NCBI RefSeq assembly: GCF_001465595.2
Contig: NZ_CP013481.2
Location: 4,154,001-4,218,000, forward strand
From: Pandoraea apista
Lineage (GTDB): Bacteria > Pseudomonadota > Gammaproteobacteria > Burkholderiales > Burkholderiaceae
Length of the DNA stretch: 64,000 bases
Reading direction: 5' to 3'
This document shows, piece by piece, positions 1-9,300 of this stretch; the first letter of the stretch is position 1, and the number at the start of each line of letters is the position of its first letter. Below the pieces are notes generated by a model. It was not told where the DNA came from and did not search any database. It saw nothing but the letters and a program-made list of their open reading frames with translations. The position numbers and the translations under genes were made by a program.

Positions 1-404
1 ATGTCGGCGTCGAGAATACCGACGTTTGCGCCTTCTGCCGCGAGGGCCAGCGCCAGATTCACTGCCGTGGTGCTCTTGCCCACACCGCCCTTGCCCGAGG
101 CTACCGCCACAATGTTCTTCACATTGGGCAACAGCTTCACACCGCGCTGTACGGCATGCGACACGATTTTCTGACTGATTTCAACGGCCACGCGCTCGAC
201 GCCGGGCAATTGGCTCACGGCATCGGTGATGCGCGCACGCATCGCTTCGAACTGACTCTTCGCGGGATAACCGAATTCGATCTGAATGCCGACGTGACCG
301 TGCTCGGCCGCGACCTGTTTCACATACTTCCCGGCGATCAGATCGAGCCCCGTGTCGGGGTCGACGATGCCACGCAGCACTTCATTGATTTGGGCGACTT
401 CCAT
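1..404 (-). CDS. apbC: Iron-sulfur cluster carrier protein ApbC/Mrp, N-terminal part (cut by window edge)
   Basis: Cytosolic P-loop NTPase of the Mrp/NBP35 family, known to bind and transfer Fe-S clusters. About 134 N-terminal residues lie in the window. They begin [19 protein letters not shown], a DUF59/MIP18-like N-domain, and reach a deviant Walker [21 protein letters not shown] near residues 104-112, followed by GILDAD, where the window ends. The ATG at 402-404 opens directly into the conserved N-domain. The rest of the ATPase domain, with the CxxC cluster ligands usual in the family, lies off the left edge. It faces away from the OmpA-like lipoprotein gene. Family assignment is secure; the substrate is inferred from the family. 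Confidence 0.93.
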   Translation of the reverse strand, partial: MEVAQINEVLRGIVDPDTGLDLIAGKYVKQVAAEHGHVGIQIEFGYPAKSQFEAMRARITDAVSQLPGVERVAVEISQKIVSHAVQRGVKLLPNVKNIVAVASGKGGVGKSTTAVNLALALAAEGANVGILDAD

Positions 405-566
405 GTGGTCTCTCGCTCTGTCGAGGCTCGCCGGGAAAGGCCCGGCGAGCGCTAACAACTTGTAACATCCATGGCGCACGCTCTCGATTAGCATGCGAGG
501 CGCACGTGTTTTGGGGAACCAGCCGTCGCGGCAATCTGTCCTTGCCTGCGGTTGACACTCAGCGCT

Positions 567-597
567 ATTGTAAAAGACGGCGCGCCCTCAGGCTCAA
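567..597 (-). promoter_or_regulatory. Possible sigma-70 promoter of apbC
   Basis: Reading the minus strand there is TTGAGC at 597-592 and TACAAT at 572-567. The spacer is 19 bases, longer than ideal, so this is a weak candidate for the apbC promoter in the divergent gap. Confidence 0.3.
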
Positions 598-678
598 AAC
601 CCCTGCAAGGCGCGCGTGCTTCGACGAAGTGCTCACGCGTTGTTTTATGACTGCTAGCTAATCGAGAAGGAGCCTTAA

Positions 679-1338
679 ATGAATAAGAACACTCTGCGCG
701 CATCGGCGCTCATCCTGGCCGCTGCCGCCATGCTCGCCGGATGCCAGACCGAGCAGGGCACCAACACCGCTGTCGGCACGGGCGTTGGCGCCGCAGTCGG
801 TGCAGGTCTGGGCAACCTCATCGGTGGCAATACCACCGGCACGCTGATCGGCGCCGCCGTTGGCGCAGCCGCAGGCGGTGCGACGGGCTACAACTGGAGT
901 GCCATCAAGAACAAGCTGGGCGGCCACACCGCCGGCACCGGCACCACGATCTCCGAACAGCCGGATGGCTCGCTCAAGGTCGCAGTGCCGAGCGACGTGA
1001 CGTTCGATACCGGCCGTGCGGACATCAAGCCGAACTTCCGCGCGGTGCTCGACGACGTCGCTGCCACCCTCAACCAGAACCCGGGCATTACCGCCAACGT
1101 CGTGGGCCACACCGACAGCACGGGCGGCGACCGCATCAACGTTCCTCTCTCGCAGAACCGGGCGGCCAACGTCATCCAGTATCTGAACAGCCGCGGCGTT
1201 GCCATGAACCGTATGAGCGGCACGGGCGTGGCGTCAAGCCAGCCGGTCGCCTCGGATGCCACCGCCGAAGGCCGTGCCCAGAACCGCCGCGTCGAAATCC
1301 TGCTGCACGCGCCGAACCAGCAAGCCCCGCGCGGCTGA
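679..1338 (+). CDS. OmpA-family outer-membrane lipoprotein with glycine-zipper segment
   Basis: A 219-residue lipoprotein. The signal peptide ends in the lipobox LAGC, with the lipidated Cys at residue 22. A glycine-zipper stretch follows at about 34-75 (GVGAAVGAGLGNLIGG then GAAVGAAAGGATGY), and then a C-terminal OmpA/MotB peptidoglycan-binding domain from about 97 to 213, seen in the VVGHTDSTGG and SQNRAANV signatures. This is the YiaD-like arrangement: anchored in the outer membrane and gripping peptidoglycan. The start is supported by AGAAGGAG about 9 bases upstream. It appears monocistronic, with a terminator at 1557-1583. Confidence 0.9.
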   Translation: MNKNTLRASALILAAAAMLAGCQTEQGTNTAVGTGVGAAVGAGLGNLIGGNTTGTLIGAAVGAAAGGATGYNWSAIKNKLGGHTAGTGTTISEQPDGSLKVAVPSDVTFDTGRADIKPNFRAVLDDVAATLNQNPGITANVVGHTDSTGGDRINVPLSQNRAANVIQYLNSRGVAMNRMSGTGVASSQPVASDATAEGRAQNRRVEILLHAPNQQAPRG

Positions 1339-1556
1339 TCGCCTCTGCCCCGAAAGTCAGTCATTCAAACGCATGCCCGGCCCGCCGGGCATGCCGCATT
1401 TGGGGGCCTTGCGGCGATTGCATGGTGCGGCGCAGCATCGAAACTCGGCACATCGGTTGAACTAAACCCGCGTCATACCGCTCAGACCCTTCGGAAGTGC
1501 CTACCGTGGGCGCTTCCATCTCCTCTTTGTTATTGACGTTACGTGTGCCTAGTTAT

Positions 1557-1583
1557 GCCGGAACCTGGTTCCGGCTTTTTTTT
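1557..1583 (+). terminator. Intrinsic terminator
   Basis: A perfect inverted repeat GCCGGAACC / GGTTCCGGC (1557-1565 and 1567-1575) is followed directly by eight T residues. It probably ends the transcript of the OmpA-like lipoprotein gene. Confidence 0.75.
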
Positions 1584-1681
1584 GGCCATTCGATCCCGCC
1601 CGGGCCGCTCACAGCCGCTGGCGGGTCCGCCAGATTTCGCCTCCCGGCACGCCCGGTTGGGCGACTTCCCGCCCCGCCTGC

Positions 1682-1687
1682 TAGAAT
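1682..1687 (+). promoter_or_regulatory. Putative -10 element of metG (TAGAAT)
   Basis: TAGAAT lies 38 bases before the metG ATG. A TTGGGC at 1657-1662 could act as -35 but with a 19-base spacer. The same hexamer recurs in front of several other genes in this window. Confidence 0.4.
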
Positions 1688-1725
1688 CGTCCTTTCCCCG
1701 TCCCTTCAACACACAAGCGATCCTC

Positions 1726-3834
1726 ATGTCCCGCCGCATTCTTGTCACCTCCGCCCTGCCGTACGCCAATGGCCAGATTCACATCGGCCACCTGGTGGAA
1801 TACATCCAGACCGATATCTGGGTACGGTTCATGCGGATGCAGGGCAATGAGGTCTATTACGTGGGGGCGGACGACACGCACGGCACCCCCGTCATGCTGC
1901 GCGCCGAGAAGGAGGGTCTCACCCCCAAGCAACTGATCGAGCGCGTCTGGAAGGAACACAAGCGTGACTTCGACAGCTTCGGCATTTCGTTCGATAACTA
2001 CTATTCGACGGATTCGGAAGAAAACCGCGAATTGTCGGAAAGTGTCTATCTTGCCCTCAAGGACCAGGGCCTGATCGAGGCGCGCGATATCGAACAGGCG
2101 TACGACCCGGTCAAGGAAATGTTCCTGCCGGATCGCTTCATCAAGGGCGAATGCCCGAAATGCGGCGCGAAGGACCAATATGGCGATTCGTGCGAAGTTT
2201 GCGGCTCGACCTACGCGCCGACCGACCTGCTCAACCCATATTCGGTGGTCTCGGGCGCCACGCCGGTGCGCAAGACGTCCACGCATTACTTCTTCAAGCT
2301 CTCGGACAAGCGTTGCGAGCAGTTCCTGCGCAAGTGGGTAGCCGGTCTCGCCCAGCCCGAAGCGGCCAACAAGATGAAGGAATGGCTCGGCGAAGACGGC
2401 GAGTCGACACTGGCCGACTGGGATATCTCGCGCGACGCGCCCTACTTCGGCTTCGAGATTCCGGGCGCACCGGGCAAGTACTTCTACGTGTGGCTCGACG
2501 CGCCGGTCGGCTATTACGCGAGCTTCAAGAATCTTTGCGCCCAACGCGGCCTGAACTTCGAGGAGTGGGTCAAACCGGGCTCGACCACCGAGCAGTACCA
2601 CTTCATCGGCAAGGACATTCTGTACTTCCACACGCTGTTCTGGCCCGCCATGCTCGAGTTCTCGGGCCATCGCACGCCGACCAACGTGTTCGCACACGGC
2701 TTCCTGACGGTGGACGGCCAGAAGATGTCGAAGTCGCGCGGTACCTTCATCACGGCGCAGAGCTTCATCGACACGGGCCTCAATCCGGAATGGCTGCGCT
2801 ATTACATCGGCGCCAAGCTGAGCAACACGATGGAAGACATCGACCTGAACCTCGATGACTTCATTGCTCGCGTGAACAGCGACCTGGTCGGCAAGTACGT
2901 CAACATCGCCAGCCGTGCCGCAGGCTTCCTCATCAAGCGCTTCGACGGCCGCGTGTCGCCGGACGCCATGCAAGCGCCGCTGCTCGGCCAGTTGCGCGGC
3001 GTTGCGCCACAAATTGCCGCGCATTACGAGGCCCGCGAGTTCGGCAAGGCGCTGCGTCTCGTGATGGAGCAGGCCGACGCCGTGAACGGCTACGTCGACA
3101 CGGTCAAGCCGTGGGATCTGGCGAAGGACCCGGCGCAGGCTGCTGCCTTGCACGAGGCGTGCTCGGTGTGTCTCGAGGCCTTCCGTCTGCTCACGCTGTA
3201 CCTCAAACCGGTGCTTCCGGTGACCGCCGAGGCAGTCGAGCGCTTCCTGAATATCGCGCCGCAAGCGTGGCAGGACGTCGCCCGTCCGCTTACCGCCGAC
3301 ACGGCCATCACGGCGTACAAGCACCTGATGACGCGCGTTGAGGGCAAACAAGTCGAAGCGCTGCTCGCAGCGAACCGCGACTCGCTGCAAGCAAGCGCGC
3401 CGGCCGCGGACGCCGCTGCCGCCAAAAACAAGGACAAGACGGCCAAGGCTGACAAGACGACCGAGAAAGCCGACAAGGGGACTGACGACGGTGTCATCAC
3501 CATTGACGACTTCGCGAAGATCGATCTGCGTATCGCGCGCATCGTCGACTGCAAGGCGGTCGAAGGCTCGGACAAGCTGCTGCAACTCACGCTCGACGCA
3601 GGCGAGGCGCAAACGCGCAACGTCTTCTCCGGGATCAAGTCGGCTTATCCGCAGCCGGAAGCGCTCGTGGGCAAGCTCACCGTGATGGTGGCCAATCTCG
3701 CGCCGCGCAAGATGAAGTTCGGGCTGTCCGAAGGCATGGTGCTCGCGGCATCGGCCACCGACGAGAAGGCCGAACCGGGCATCTACATCCTCGAGCCGCA
3801 CGACGGCGCAAAGCCGGGCATGCGCGTCAAATAA
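1726..3834 (+). CDS. metG: Methionyl-tRNA synthetase
   Basis: Cytosolic class I aminoacyl-tRNA synthetase that charges tRNA-Met. The 702-residue protein has the HIGH motif at residues 19-22. The zinc knuckle [18 protein letters not shown] starts near 143, and KMSKS near 333. An anticodon-binding helical domain follows. A lysine/alanine-rich linker then leads to a C-terminal EMAP/Trbp111-type tRNA-binding domain (from about residue 590, [24 protein letters not shown]). This is the long dimeric form. The frame is open upstream to 1543, but the family N-terminus [16 protein letters not shown] fixes the ATG at 1726. Confidence 0.97.
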   Translation: MSRRILVTSALPYANGQIHIGHLVEYIQTDIWVRFMRMQGNEVYYVGADDTHGTPVMLRAEKEGLTPKQLIERVWKEHKRDFDSFGISFDNYYSTDSEENRELSESVYLALKDQGLIEARDIEQAYDPVKEMFLPDRFIKGECPKCGAKDQYGDSCEVCGSTYAPTDLLNPYSVVSGATPVRKTSTHYFFKLSDKRCEQFLRKWVAGLAQPEAANKMKEWLGEDGESTLADWDISRDAPYFGFEIPGAPGKYFYVWLDAPVGYYASFKNLCAQRGLNFEEWVKPGSTTEQYHFIGKDILYFHTLFWPAMLEFSGHRTPTNVFAHGFLTVDGQKMSKSRGTFITAQSFIDTGLNPEWLRYYIGAKLSNTMEDIDLNLDDFIARVNSDLVGKYVNIASRAAGFLIKRFDGRVSPDAMQAPLLGQLRGVAPQIAAHYEAREFGKALRLVMEQADAVNGYVDTVKPWDLAKDPAQAAALHEACSVCLEAFRLLTLYLKPVLPVTAEAVERFLNIAPQAWQDVARPLTADTAITAYKHLMTRVEGKQVEALLAANRDSLQASAPAADAAAAKNKDKTAKADKTTEKADKGTDDGVITIDDFAKIDLRIARIVDCKAVEGSDKLLQLTLDAGEAQTRNVFSGIKSAYPQPEALVGKLTVMVANLAPRKMKFGLSEGMVLAASATDEKAEPGIYILEPHDGAKPGMRVK

Positions 3835-3900
3835 TCAGCCAACGCCCACGCAGGACAGGGGAAGGCAGACCTCGCTTCACGGCGGTAACGGCCTTCCCAA

Positions 3901-3949
3901 GCGAAACACCCCGGTGCCGGACGCCATGTCCCGCACCGGGGTGTTTCGC
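3901..3949. terminator. Bidirectional terminator hairpin between metG and methyltransferase gene
   Basis: A perfect 17-base inverted repeat (3901-3917 and 3933-3949, GCGAAACACCCCGGTGC and its complement) with a 15-base loop sits between two convergent genes. T-runs are short on both sides, but the stem is strong enough to serve both directions. Confidence 0.75.
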
Positions 3950-3975
3950 TTTGTACCGTTGAGGCCGCGTTCGGT

Positions 3976-4704
3976 CTATCGCGACGCCGACACCATCAAC
4001 ATCATTGGACGCTCCCGTTCTTCCGCCAGCGAAGGGTTCTGACGAATCTGCTCCGCTGTGGGCGCAAACTCATCGACCTTCCGAATCCGGAATCCTGCTG
4101 CGATAACTCCGTTCAGCGTTGTGCCGAGCGTGCGGTGGTACTTCAACACGCCTTTGGCGAACCAGTCGGTACGGCGCTCGCCCTCCGTGGCGTAACCGTT
4201 GACCGGCCAGGTCTTGCGACCGTCCTCATCGGCAATCCAGTGCGGATGCGCTGCCGCCATGAACACCGGGTGTTCGATGCTGAAAACGAAGTCCCCTTCC
4301 GGCGCAAGGCTCGCGTAAATCGTCCGCACGAGACGCGCGAAGTCGCGCACGTAGTGAAAGGTCAGCGCGCTGTAGGCGAGATCGAACGACGCCGGCGGCA
4401 GGTCAAACGTGTCGAGATCGGCAATGCGATACGCAATGGCCGGGTCAGACGTGAGGGACGTTGCGCGGTCGATCATGTTCTGCGACAGATCGAGGCCAAG
4501 CACGGACGCCGCGCCTTGCTCGCGCATCCAGCGCGACGCCCAGCCAAACCCACAGCCAAGATCGACCACGCGTTTGCCATGCAGATCGGGCAGCATGGAG
4601 CTGATGGCAGGCCACTCGGGCGTACCGTCCAATCCCAGCACCTGACGAGGCAACTGGCGGTAGCCGGCAAAAAACTCGGGGTTGTCGTAGATGTTCTGAG
4701 CCAT
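3976..4704 (-). CDS. Class I SAM-dependent methyltransferase
   Basis: A 242-residue soluble methyltransferase with a Methyltransf_11/25-like fold. The SAM-binding loop VVDLGCGFGWASRWM follows an N-terminal helix region. The acidic residue of motif II is in LGLDLS, and ADLDTFDLPPASFDLAYSALTFHYV is the post-II/III region. The frame continues 22 codons further upstream, but the chosen ATG begins MAQNIYDNPEFF, the usual family start. Substrate cannot be told from sequence. It lies 93 bases downstream of the Lrp-type regulator on the same strand and may be co-transcribed with it. Confidence 0.85.
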   Translation of the reverse strand: MAQNIYDNPEFFAGYRQLPRQVLGLDGTPEWPAISSMLPDLHGKRVVDLGCGFGWASRWMREQGAASVLGLDLSQNMIDRATSLTSDPAIAYRIADLDTFDLPPASFDLAYSALTFHYVRDFARLVRTIYASLAPEGDFVFSIEHPVFMAAAHPHWIADEDGRKTWPVNGYATEGERRTDWFAKGVLKYHRTLGTTLNGVIAAGFRIRKVDEFAPTAEQIRQNPSLAEERERPMMLMVSASR

Positions 4705-4797
4705 ACGATTTTTTCGAACGAACGCTGTAGGACGGTGGCCGCTCGCGGCGAATGCCGAGTCTGCGGTCATCTCGTCAGATCGATCTACCGCCGTGGC

Positions 4798-5259
4798 CTA
4801 GCGCAAATGATCCACCGGCAACGCAGTCGTGAACTTCACCGTCTCCATGGAAAAGCTCGCGCTGATGTCCTGCAAATCGGCAACGCGGATGAGCTTTTTG
4901 TAGAAACGGTCATAGGCCGCAATGTCCGGCAGGTAGACCTTGAGCAGATAGTCGATCTCGCCCGCCATGCGGTGAATTTCGACGATTTCAGGCAATTCCC
5001 GTGCGCCGGCCACAAAGCGGACCATCCAGTCCTCGCTGTGGGTCGCCGCCTTGATGAACACAAACGCGGTCACGCGCAGGTCGAGTTGCTGGGGATCGCA
5101 CAGCGTCACCTGCCCCGTGATGACCCCGTTTTCGCGTAAACGTTGCACGCGCCGCCAGCACGGCGTGGGCGACAGGTGAACCGCCTCGGCCAGTTCGCCC
5201 AGCGAACGAGAAGCATCGGCTTGCAGATTTTCGAGAATTGCGAGATCGGTCTTGTCCAC
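4798..5259 (-). CDS. Lrp/AsnC-family transcriptional regulator
   Basis: An N-terminal helix-turn-helix (DLAILENLQADASRSLGELA, then LSPTPCWRRVQRLRENGVI) is followed by a C-terminal RAM ligand-binding domain (DYLLKVYLPDIAAYDRFYKK). These proteins assemble into octamers or higher and often bind amino acids. The frame stays open to a TTG at 5289, but AGGTGG lies 8 bases before a GTG at 5257-5259, giving the typical start (M)DKTDLAIL, so that start is preferred. It is divergent from the DUF6356 gene, and inverted repeats in the shared gap look like operators. Ligand unknown. Confidence 0.88.
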   Translation of the reverse strand: MDKTDLAILENLQADASRSLGELAEAVHLSPTPCWRRVQRLRENGVITGQVTLCDPQQLDLRVTAFVFIKAATHSEDWMVRFVAGARELPEIVEIHRMAGEIDYLLKVYLPDIAAYDRFYKKLIRVADLQDISASFSMETVKFTTALPVDHLR

Positions 5260-5285
5260 GACAGCCACCTGGGAGGTAAATTTTT

Positions 5286-5360
5286 CCAAATCCTACCCGA
5301 TTTGGCGGAATATTTGAAAGCCTTTACCCGACGTCGGCAGGTAGACTTCACAAATATTCC
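5286..5360. promoter_or_regulatory. Paired inverted repeats in the Lrp/DUF6356 divergent gap (likely operators)
   Basis: Two AT-rich elements stand out. CCAAATC/GATTTGG (5286-5292 and 5299-5305) is a perfect 7-base repeat with a 6-base spacer. GGAATATTTG (5307-5316) and CAAATATTCC (5351-5360) are perfect 10-base complements, 44 bases centre to centre, close to four helical turns. That spacing suits cooperative binding by an Lrp-type multimer. Function is inferred. Confidence 0.5.
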
Positions 5361-5376
5361 AGAAACAGAGGGCATT

Positions 5377-5640
5377 ATGAAAATCTTCACCCGGCATCCC
5401 GCCTCTGTCGGCGAAAGCTACCTCCAGCACATGGGGTCCGCGTTGTCGTTCGCGTTGCCGTTACTGGGTGCGTTTCTGACCTGCCTCGTGCACGCCGTAT
5501 TGCCGTTCATGTTCGAGAAAACGGGCAGCCGGATCATCGTGCGTCTGCACGATCGCATGGTGACCCACCGCCACCGTCACCCGCCCCAGGGTACTCAGGC
5601 GAATCAGACGGCGGCGGCCGCTGAGCAGGCGACGCGATAA
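5377..5640 (+). CDS. DUF6356 family small protein
   Basis: 87 residues. The N-terminus RHPASVGESYLQHMGSALSF and the core PFMFEKTGSRIIVRLHDRM match the DUF6356 pattern. One hydrophobic segment, about residues 20-46 (SALSFALPLLGAFLTCLVHAVLP), suggests a membrane association. The C-terminus is His- and Ala-rich. Function unknown. The ATG at 5377 gives the family start; the open frame reaches back to 5143 only because it runs antisense to the regulator gene. Its position opposite an Lrp-type gene suggests control by that regulator. Confidence 0.8.
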   Translation: MKIFTRHPASVGESYLQHMGSALSFALPLLGAFLTCLVHAVLPFMFEKTGSRIIVRLHDRMVTHRHRHPPQGTQANQTAAAAEQATR

Positions 5641-5685
5641 CAAGCCCGATAGCGTCTCAGGCGCGCTCGTGTGAGCGCATCAGAC

Positions 5686-6291
5686 TCAGGGGCGCTCGGA
5701 CGCCGGGTCCGGGGAGCGCGACGTGACCGTTACCCGACCGTCCGGTCCAAAGTGGACGTTGAACATTCCCGGCGTATTGACGCCGTCTTCCAGCCAGCGC
5801 CAACTCCAAACGGTTTCCTTCTTCAGGCGATATTCCGCCACGGTCGTTGGCTTGCCGAGCAAACGCCGCACATCGTCCTGCGACATACCCGGCTGCACCT
5901 GCCCGAAGTTTTCTGCGGCAAGCGCCTGCGTCACGGCTCGCAGCTTTCCGTCCGGAGCAATGTCAACCATATAGGTCCGCAAGCCACCCGGCGCGCGCGG
6001 GTACTCCAGCCGGCGCGAGCCGTCGTCGTTCTCCCAGACGATCTCGGGCTTGCCCATCTGCTCGCGCACCTGCGCTTCGGTGGTGACACCCGGCATGAGG
6101 TTGCGCAACAGCATGTCGTCCGGTTTGATGGCGTTGAACGTGTCACGCGCCTTCTCTCGCGCTTTGTCGATCTGCTGCTGATCGCAGCCGAATAACCCCA
6201 GCAGACTCGCGAACAATCCCATGGCGACTCCCCAACGAAGACTCCGGCGCAGCGCATGCGCCGAATGAACGGAACTACGCGACGTTAGCAT
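5686..6291 (-). CDS. Lipoprotein with two BamE/SmpA-like repeats
   Basis: 201 residues. A twin-Arg-like basic N-region (RRSLRWG) leads to the lipobox LFGC, Cys at about residue 36. After a helical linker (IDKAREKARDTFNAI) come two copies of the SmpA/OmlA pattern: LMPGVTTEAQVREQMGKP...APDGKLRAV and VQPGMSQDDVRRLLGKP...GPDGRVTVT. BamE itself, a lipoprotein of the outer-membrane beta-barrel assembly machine, has one such fold. The ATG at 6289-6291 is preceded by AGGAGG at 8 bases. It begins 58 bases after tamB on the same strand, so it is probably in the tamAB transcript and acts in outer-membrane assembly; its exact role is unknown. Confidence 0.82.
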   Translation of the reverse strand: MLTSRSSVHSAHALRRSLRWGVAMGLFASLLGLFGCDQQQIDKAREKARDTFNAIKPDDMLLRNLMPGVTTEAQVREQMGKPEIVWENDDGSRRLEYPRAPGGLRTYMVDIAPDGKLRAVTQALAAENFGQVQPGMSQDDVRRLLGKPTTVAEYRLKKETVWSWRWLEDGVNTPGMFNVHFGPDGRVTVTSRSPDPASERP

Positions 6292-6349
6292 CGGTACCAC
6301 CTCCTCTTCACAGTTGACCGCTCCCCCGCGCTTCGCTGTGACTGATGCA

Positions 6350-9300
6350 TCAGTCGAAGCGGCGGTTGAACAGCACGTCGAAGCCGGACAGCGAGCCGGT
6401 GCGCAGCACCAGTTGCCAGCGGCGTGAGACCTGCCACGTAATTTTCACGATACTCGCCGCGCTGGTCAGACTCTGCTCGTATCCGAGCGCGAAGTTGTCC
6501 GAGATCGCCTTGCCCACCTTCACCACCTGCTCGTCGTCCGACAGCCCCGAGTCGCTGGTGCCGATACTGAACTCGTCGATCCCCAGATCCTTGATGATGC
6601 GCTTGCCGCCGGTCGCTCCGAGCAATGCCGTCGCCGCACCGGCCATCGCCTGACGCTGGCCGAGGCCCGCACCGTCCGGACCGTGGCCGAACATCAGCCA
6701 CGAGAGCTTCTCTTCGTCCGACACGTTGGGCTCGGAGACGAGCGACACGCGCGGCTGACGCACCGTGCCCGTGACGAGCACCCCGGCTGCGACCTCCTGA
6801 TTGCGGCGCATGGCCTGAATGTAGATGTCGGGGTTGTCCAGCGGACCCACGAAGTTGATCTGACCTCGCTCGATGGCGAGCTTCCGGTCAAACGCCTCAT
6901 ACGTGCCCTCGGCCACCGTGATCGTACCGGTCGCGCGCATTGGCGAGAGCGGATCGCTCTGCACGCGCATGCTGCCGCGCAACAGCAGATCGGCGCCCGC
7001 GCCGACGAAGCGGAAGTCGCGCCCCAGATCCACTTCCACATTGATGTGCGGCGAGAATCGGCTGGCGGGCTTCGCGCTGATGCGTGCGGCCTCTTCCTTC
7101 GGATCGACCGGCTTGACGCGAGACTGAGCGCCGCCGCGTACGACCACAACGTCGTCGCCCAGCTTCGGCGCGCTTGTGGGCGGCAAAGCAAATCGCGCAC
7201 GGTCGACGGTGAACTTACCGGTCACCGACATCGCGTCTCCGCTGCCTGCTGCCTTGGCCTCGCCACTCAACGAGAGCTGCCGGTCGGGCGCCGCGAACAA
7301 TTGCAGTTTGTCGGCCGTCAGCGTGATACCAAGGGTCGGCTCGGGGGTATCGAGGCGGATGTTGCCCGCGGCCTTCGCCGTGCCACCGCCGCCGCCCGTC
7401 ACAACGACGTCGCGCAACACGATCTCGGTCGGCGTCAGCGCAATGCGTACCCGGCCGTTCTTGATACTCACGCCGGTGTCGAACATCTGCACCGACAGAT
7501 CATCCGCGGTCAGTTCTCCCGTGGGTCGTGGCTTGGCCACGGTGCCCGCCAGCGTCACTTGCAGGTTGGCGCGCCCCTTGAAGGCGAATTGCGCACCGGC
7601 CAGCGTCTCGAACTTCGAGAGGTCGGGAATGACAGCGGCAATGCGCCCGGTCAGCGGGGCGTCGTCCGGCACATTGGGGATCCCGCCCTGCACATGTAAG
7701 CCCGTCTTCACGTCGGCATCCACCGTGCCAATCAGCGACGAGACAGCCTTCACCGTCGTGCTCGCCGTCTGGCCCGACAGATCGATACGCGTGCGCAGTT
7801 CCGAGATACCCAGCGGCACGCGTGCACCGACCCCGCCCTTCTCCGGGCTCAGACCGGGAATACCGGTCACCGTCACCTTCACGCTTTCGTTGAGACCGCC
7901 GCGACGCAGTGTCACGTCGCCACGCCGGCGCACCATCTCGACAAATCCGTCGGCGCGCTGACCGACGCGCACATCCCACTTGCCGTCGAGCACAAGGTCG
8001 CTCTCCACCGGCGACGGCTCGCCGGTGAACGACTGCACCACGCGCAGCACCTGCGCAACGTCGAGCGTGTCGATGGTACCGGCGGTTTTCAACTGTCCGT
8101 CGCCGTAATCGAAGTTCGCGAGCGAGAGCTCGCCGGCGCCCGTCACCAATCTGGCCGCACCGAGATGCACACGTTCAGCGCTCGCTTCGACCTGCCACGG
8201 TGCCGCCAAATGGAGCTTCGGCACGCCACGGTTTTCGAGCGTCTGAATCGTGCCGCGCCAGCCCGGTTTGCCGCGCGTGTCGGTCACGGCACCGGCAGCG
8301 TCGAGCGTCATGTCGAGCGGCGCTTCGCGCAGCTTGCCCGCCGTTTTGAGATGCAGCGTATGGGCGCCACGGGTGCCCGCCAGCACCACGGAGAGGTTGT
8401 CGAGCCGCGCAACGTCGCTGGTGAACCCACGGCCATCGAGCGTCACGTTCAGACGGTCGCTCGCCGCGCCCGGCAAACCACCGCTCACATCTACCTTGCC
8501 GCTCAGATGCTCAAGCGTCTGCGCACCGAACACGAGCTTGTCGGCCGCGAGCGTGGCGACGACGGCCGGACGCTCGATCGTGCCCGACACCTGCCCGTCG
8601 AGTTGCAACCGGCCTGCGAGGCCGAAGCCGAGCTTGTCGAGCGATGGTGCATCGATATTCACCGCCATCTTGTCGCCCGGCGCGCCGAAATTGCCTCGCA
8701 ACGCCACCTTGTTACCTGCTACGAGCAGGTTGGCGTCGCTCGGCAACAAGCGCGAACCGGCAAGCCTGACAGTGCCGGCCCCGCTCATGGGCAAGTCGGC
8801 GTAGACACTGTCCTGCAACGCGAATTTGAGTGAGAGGCCGAACGCCGGACGCAGTGTGCCCTGCGCGTCGAACTGGCCTGTGACGCTCGCTTGCGGGGTC
8901 TTGGCGCCGCGCTTCTGCGGACCGTACAGGTCGTACCACGCTGCGGGATCGAAGCGCGAAAGCTTGATCTGCGCCTGATACGCGCCGGTACCGCCGTTTT
9001 CGAGAACCCCGGTCGCGGCGACCTTACCGTTGCCCGCGTCGAGCGAGAAAGTGTGAATCGTAGTCCCCCTGGCGTCGAGCCCCACATCGGCCTGCACACG
9101 CCGGGCGGTGTCTCGCCAGTCGAGGACAATGCGCTGCCCGGCGGCGTCGAGCTTGATGTCGAGCGGCCCGGCGAGCTTTGTCGCCGGCAGCTTGCCGTAG
9201 AGGGCGCGCAGATCGAGATCGCGCATCGTGAAGGCGAACCCGCCAACCGTGGCCTCGGTATCAGACGTTTCCGACGTTACCGACGTTACCGACGTTGCCA

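Larger units (their letters stand above)
1339..1725. other. Intergenic region between OmpA-like lipoprotein gene and metG
   Basis: No convincing gene. It holds a perfect GC-rich inverted repeat at 1375-1398 (GCATGCCCGG / CCGGGCATGC) without a T-run, then the intrinsic terminator at 1557-1583. A TAGAAT hexamer lies ahead of metG. The stretch before the terminator could be a long 3' UTR or a small RNA; nothing in the sequence decides this. Confidence 0.5.

Noticed and set aside
1681..3801. A 706-codon open frame antisense to metG
   Set aside because: GC-rich third-position bias leaves the opposite strand open. It has no family signature and is fully covered by the unmistakable MetG.
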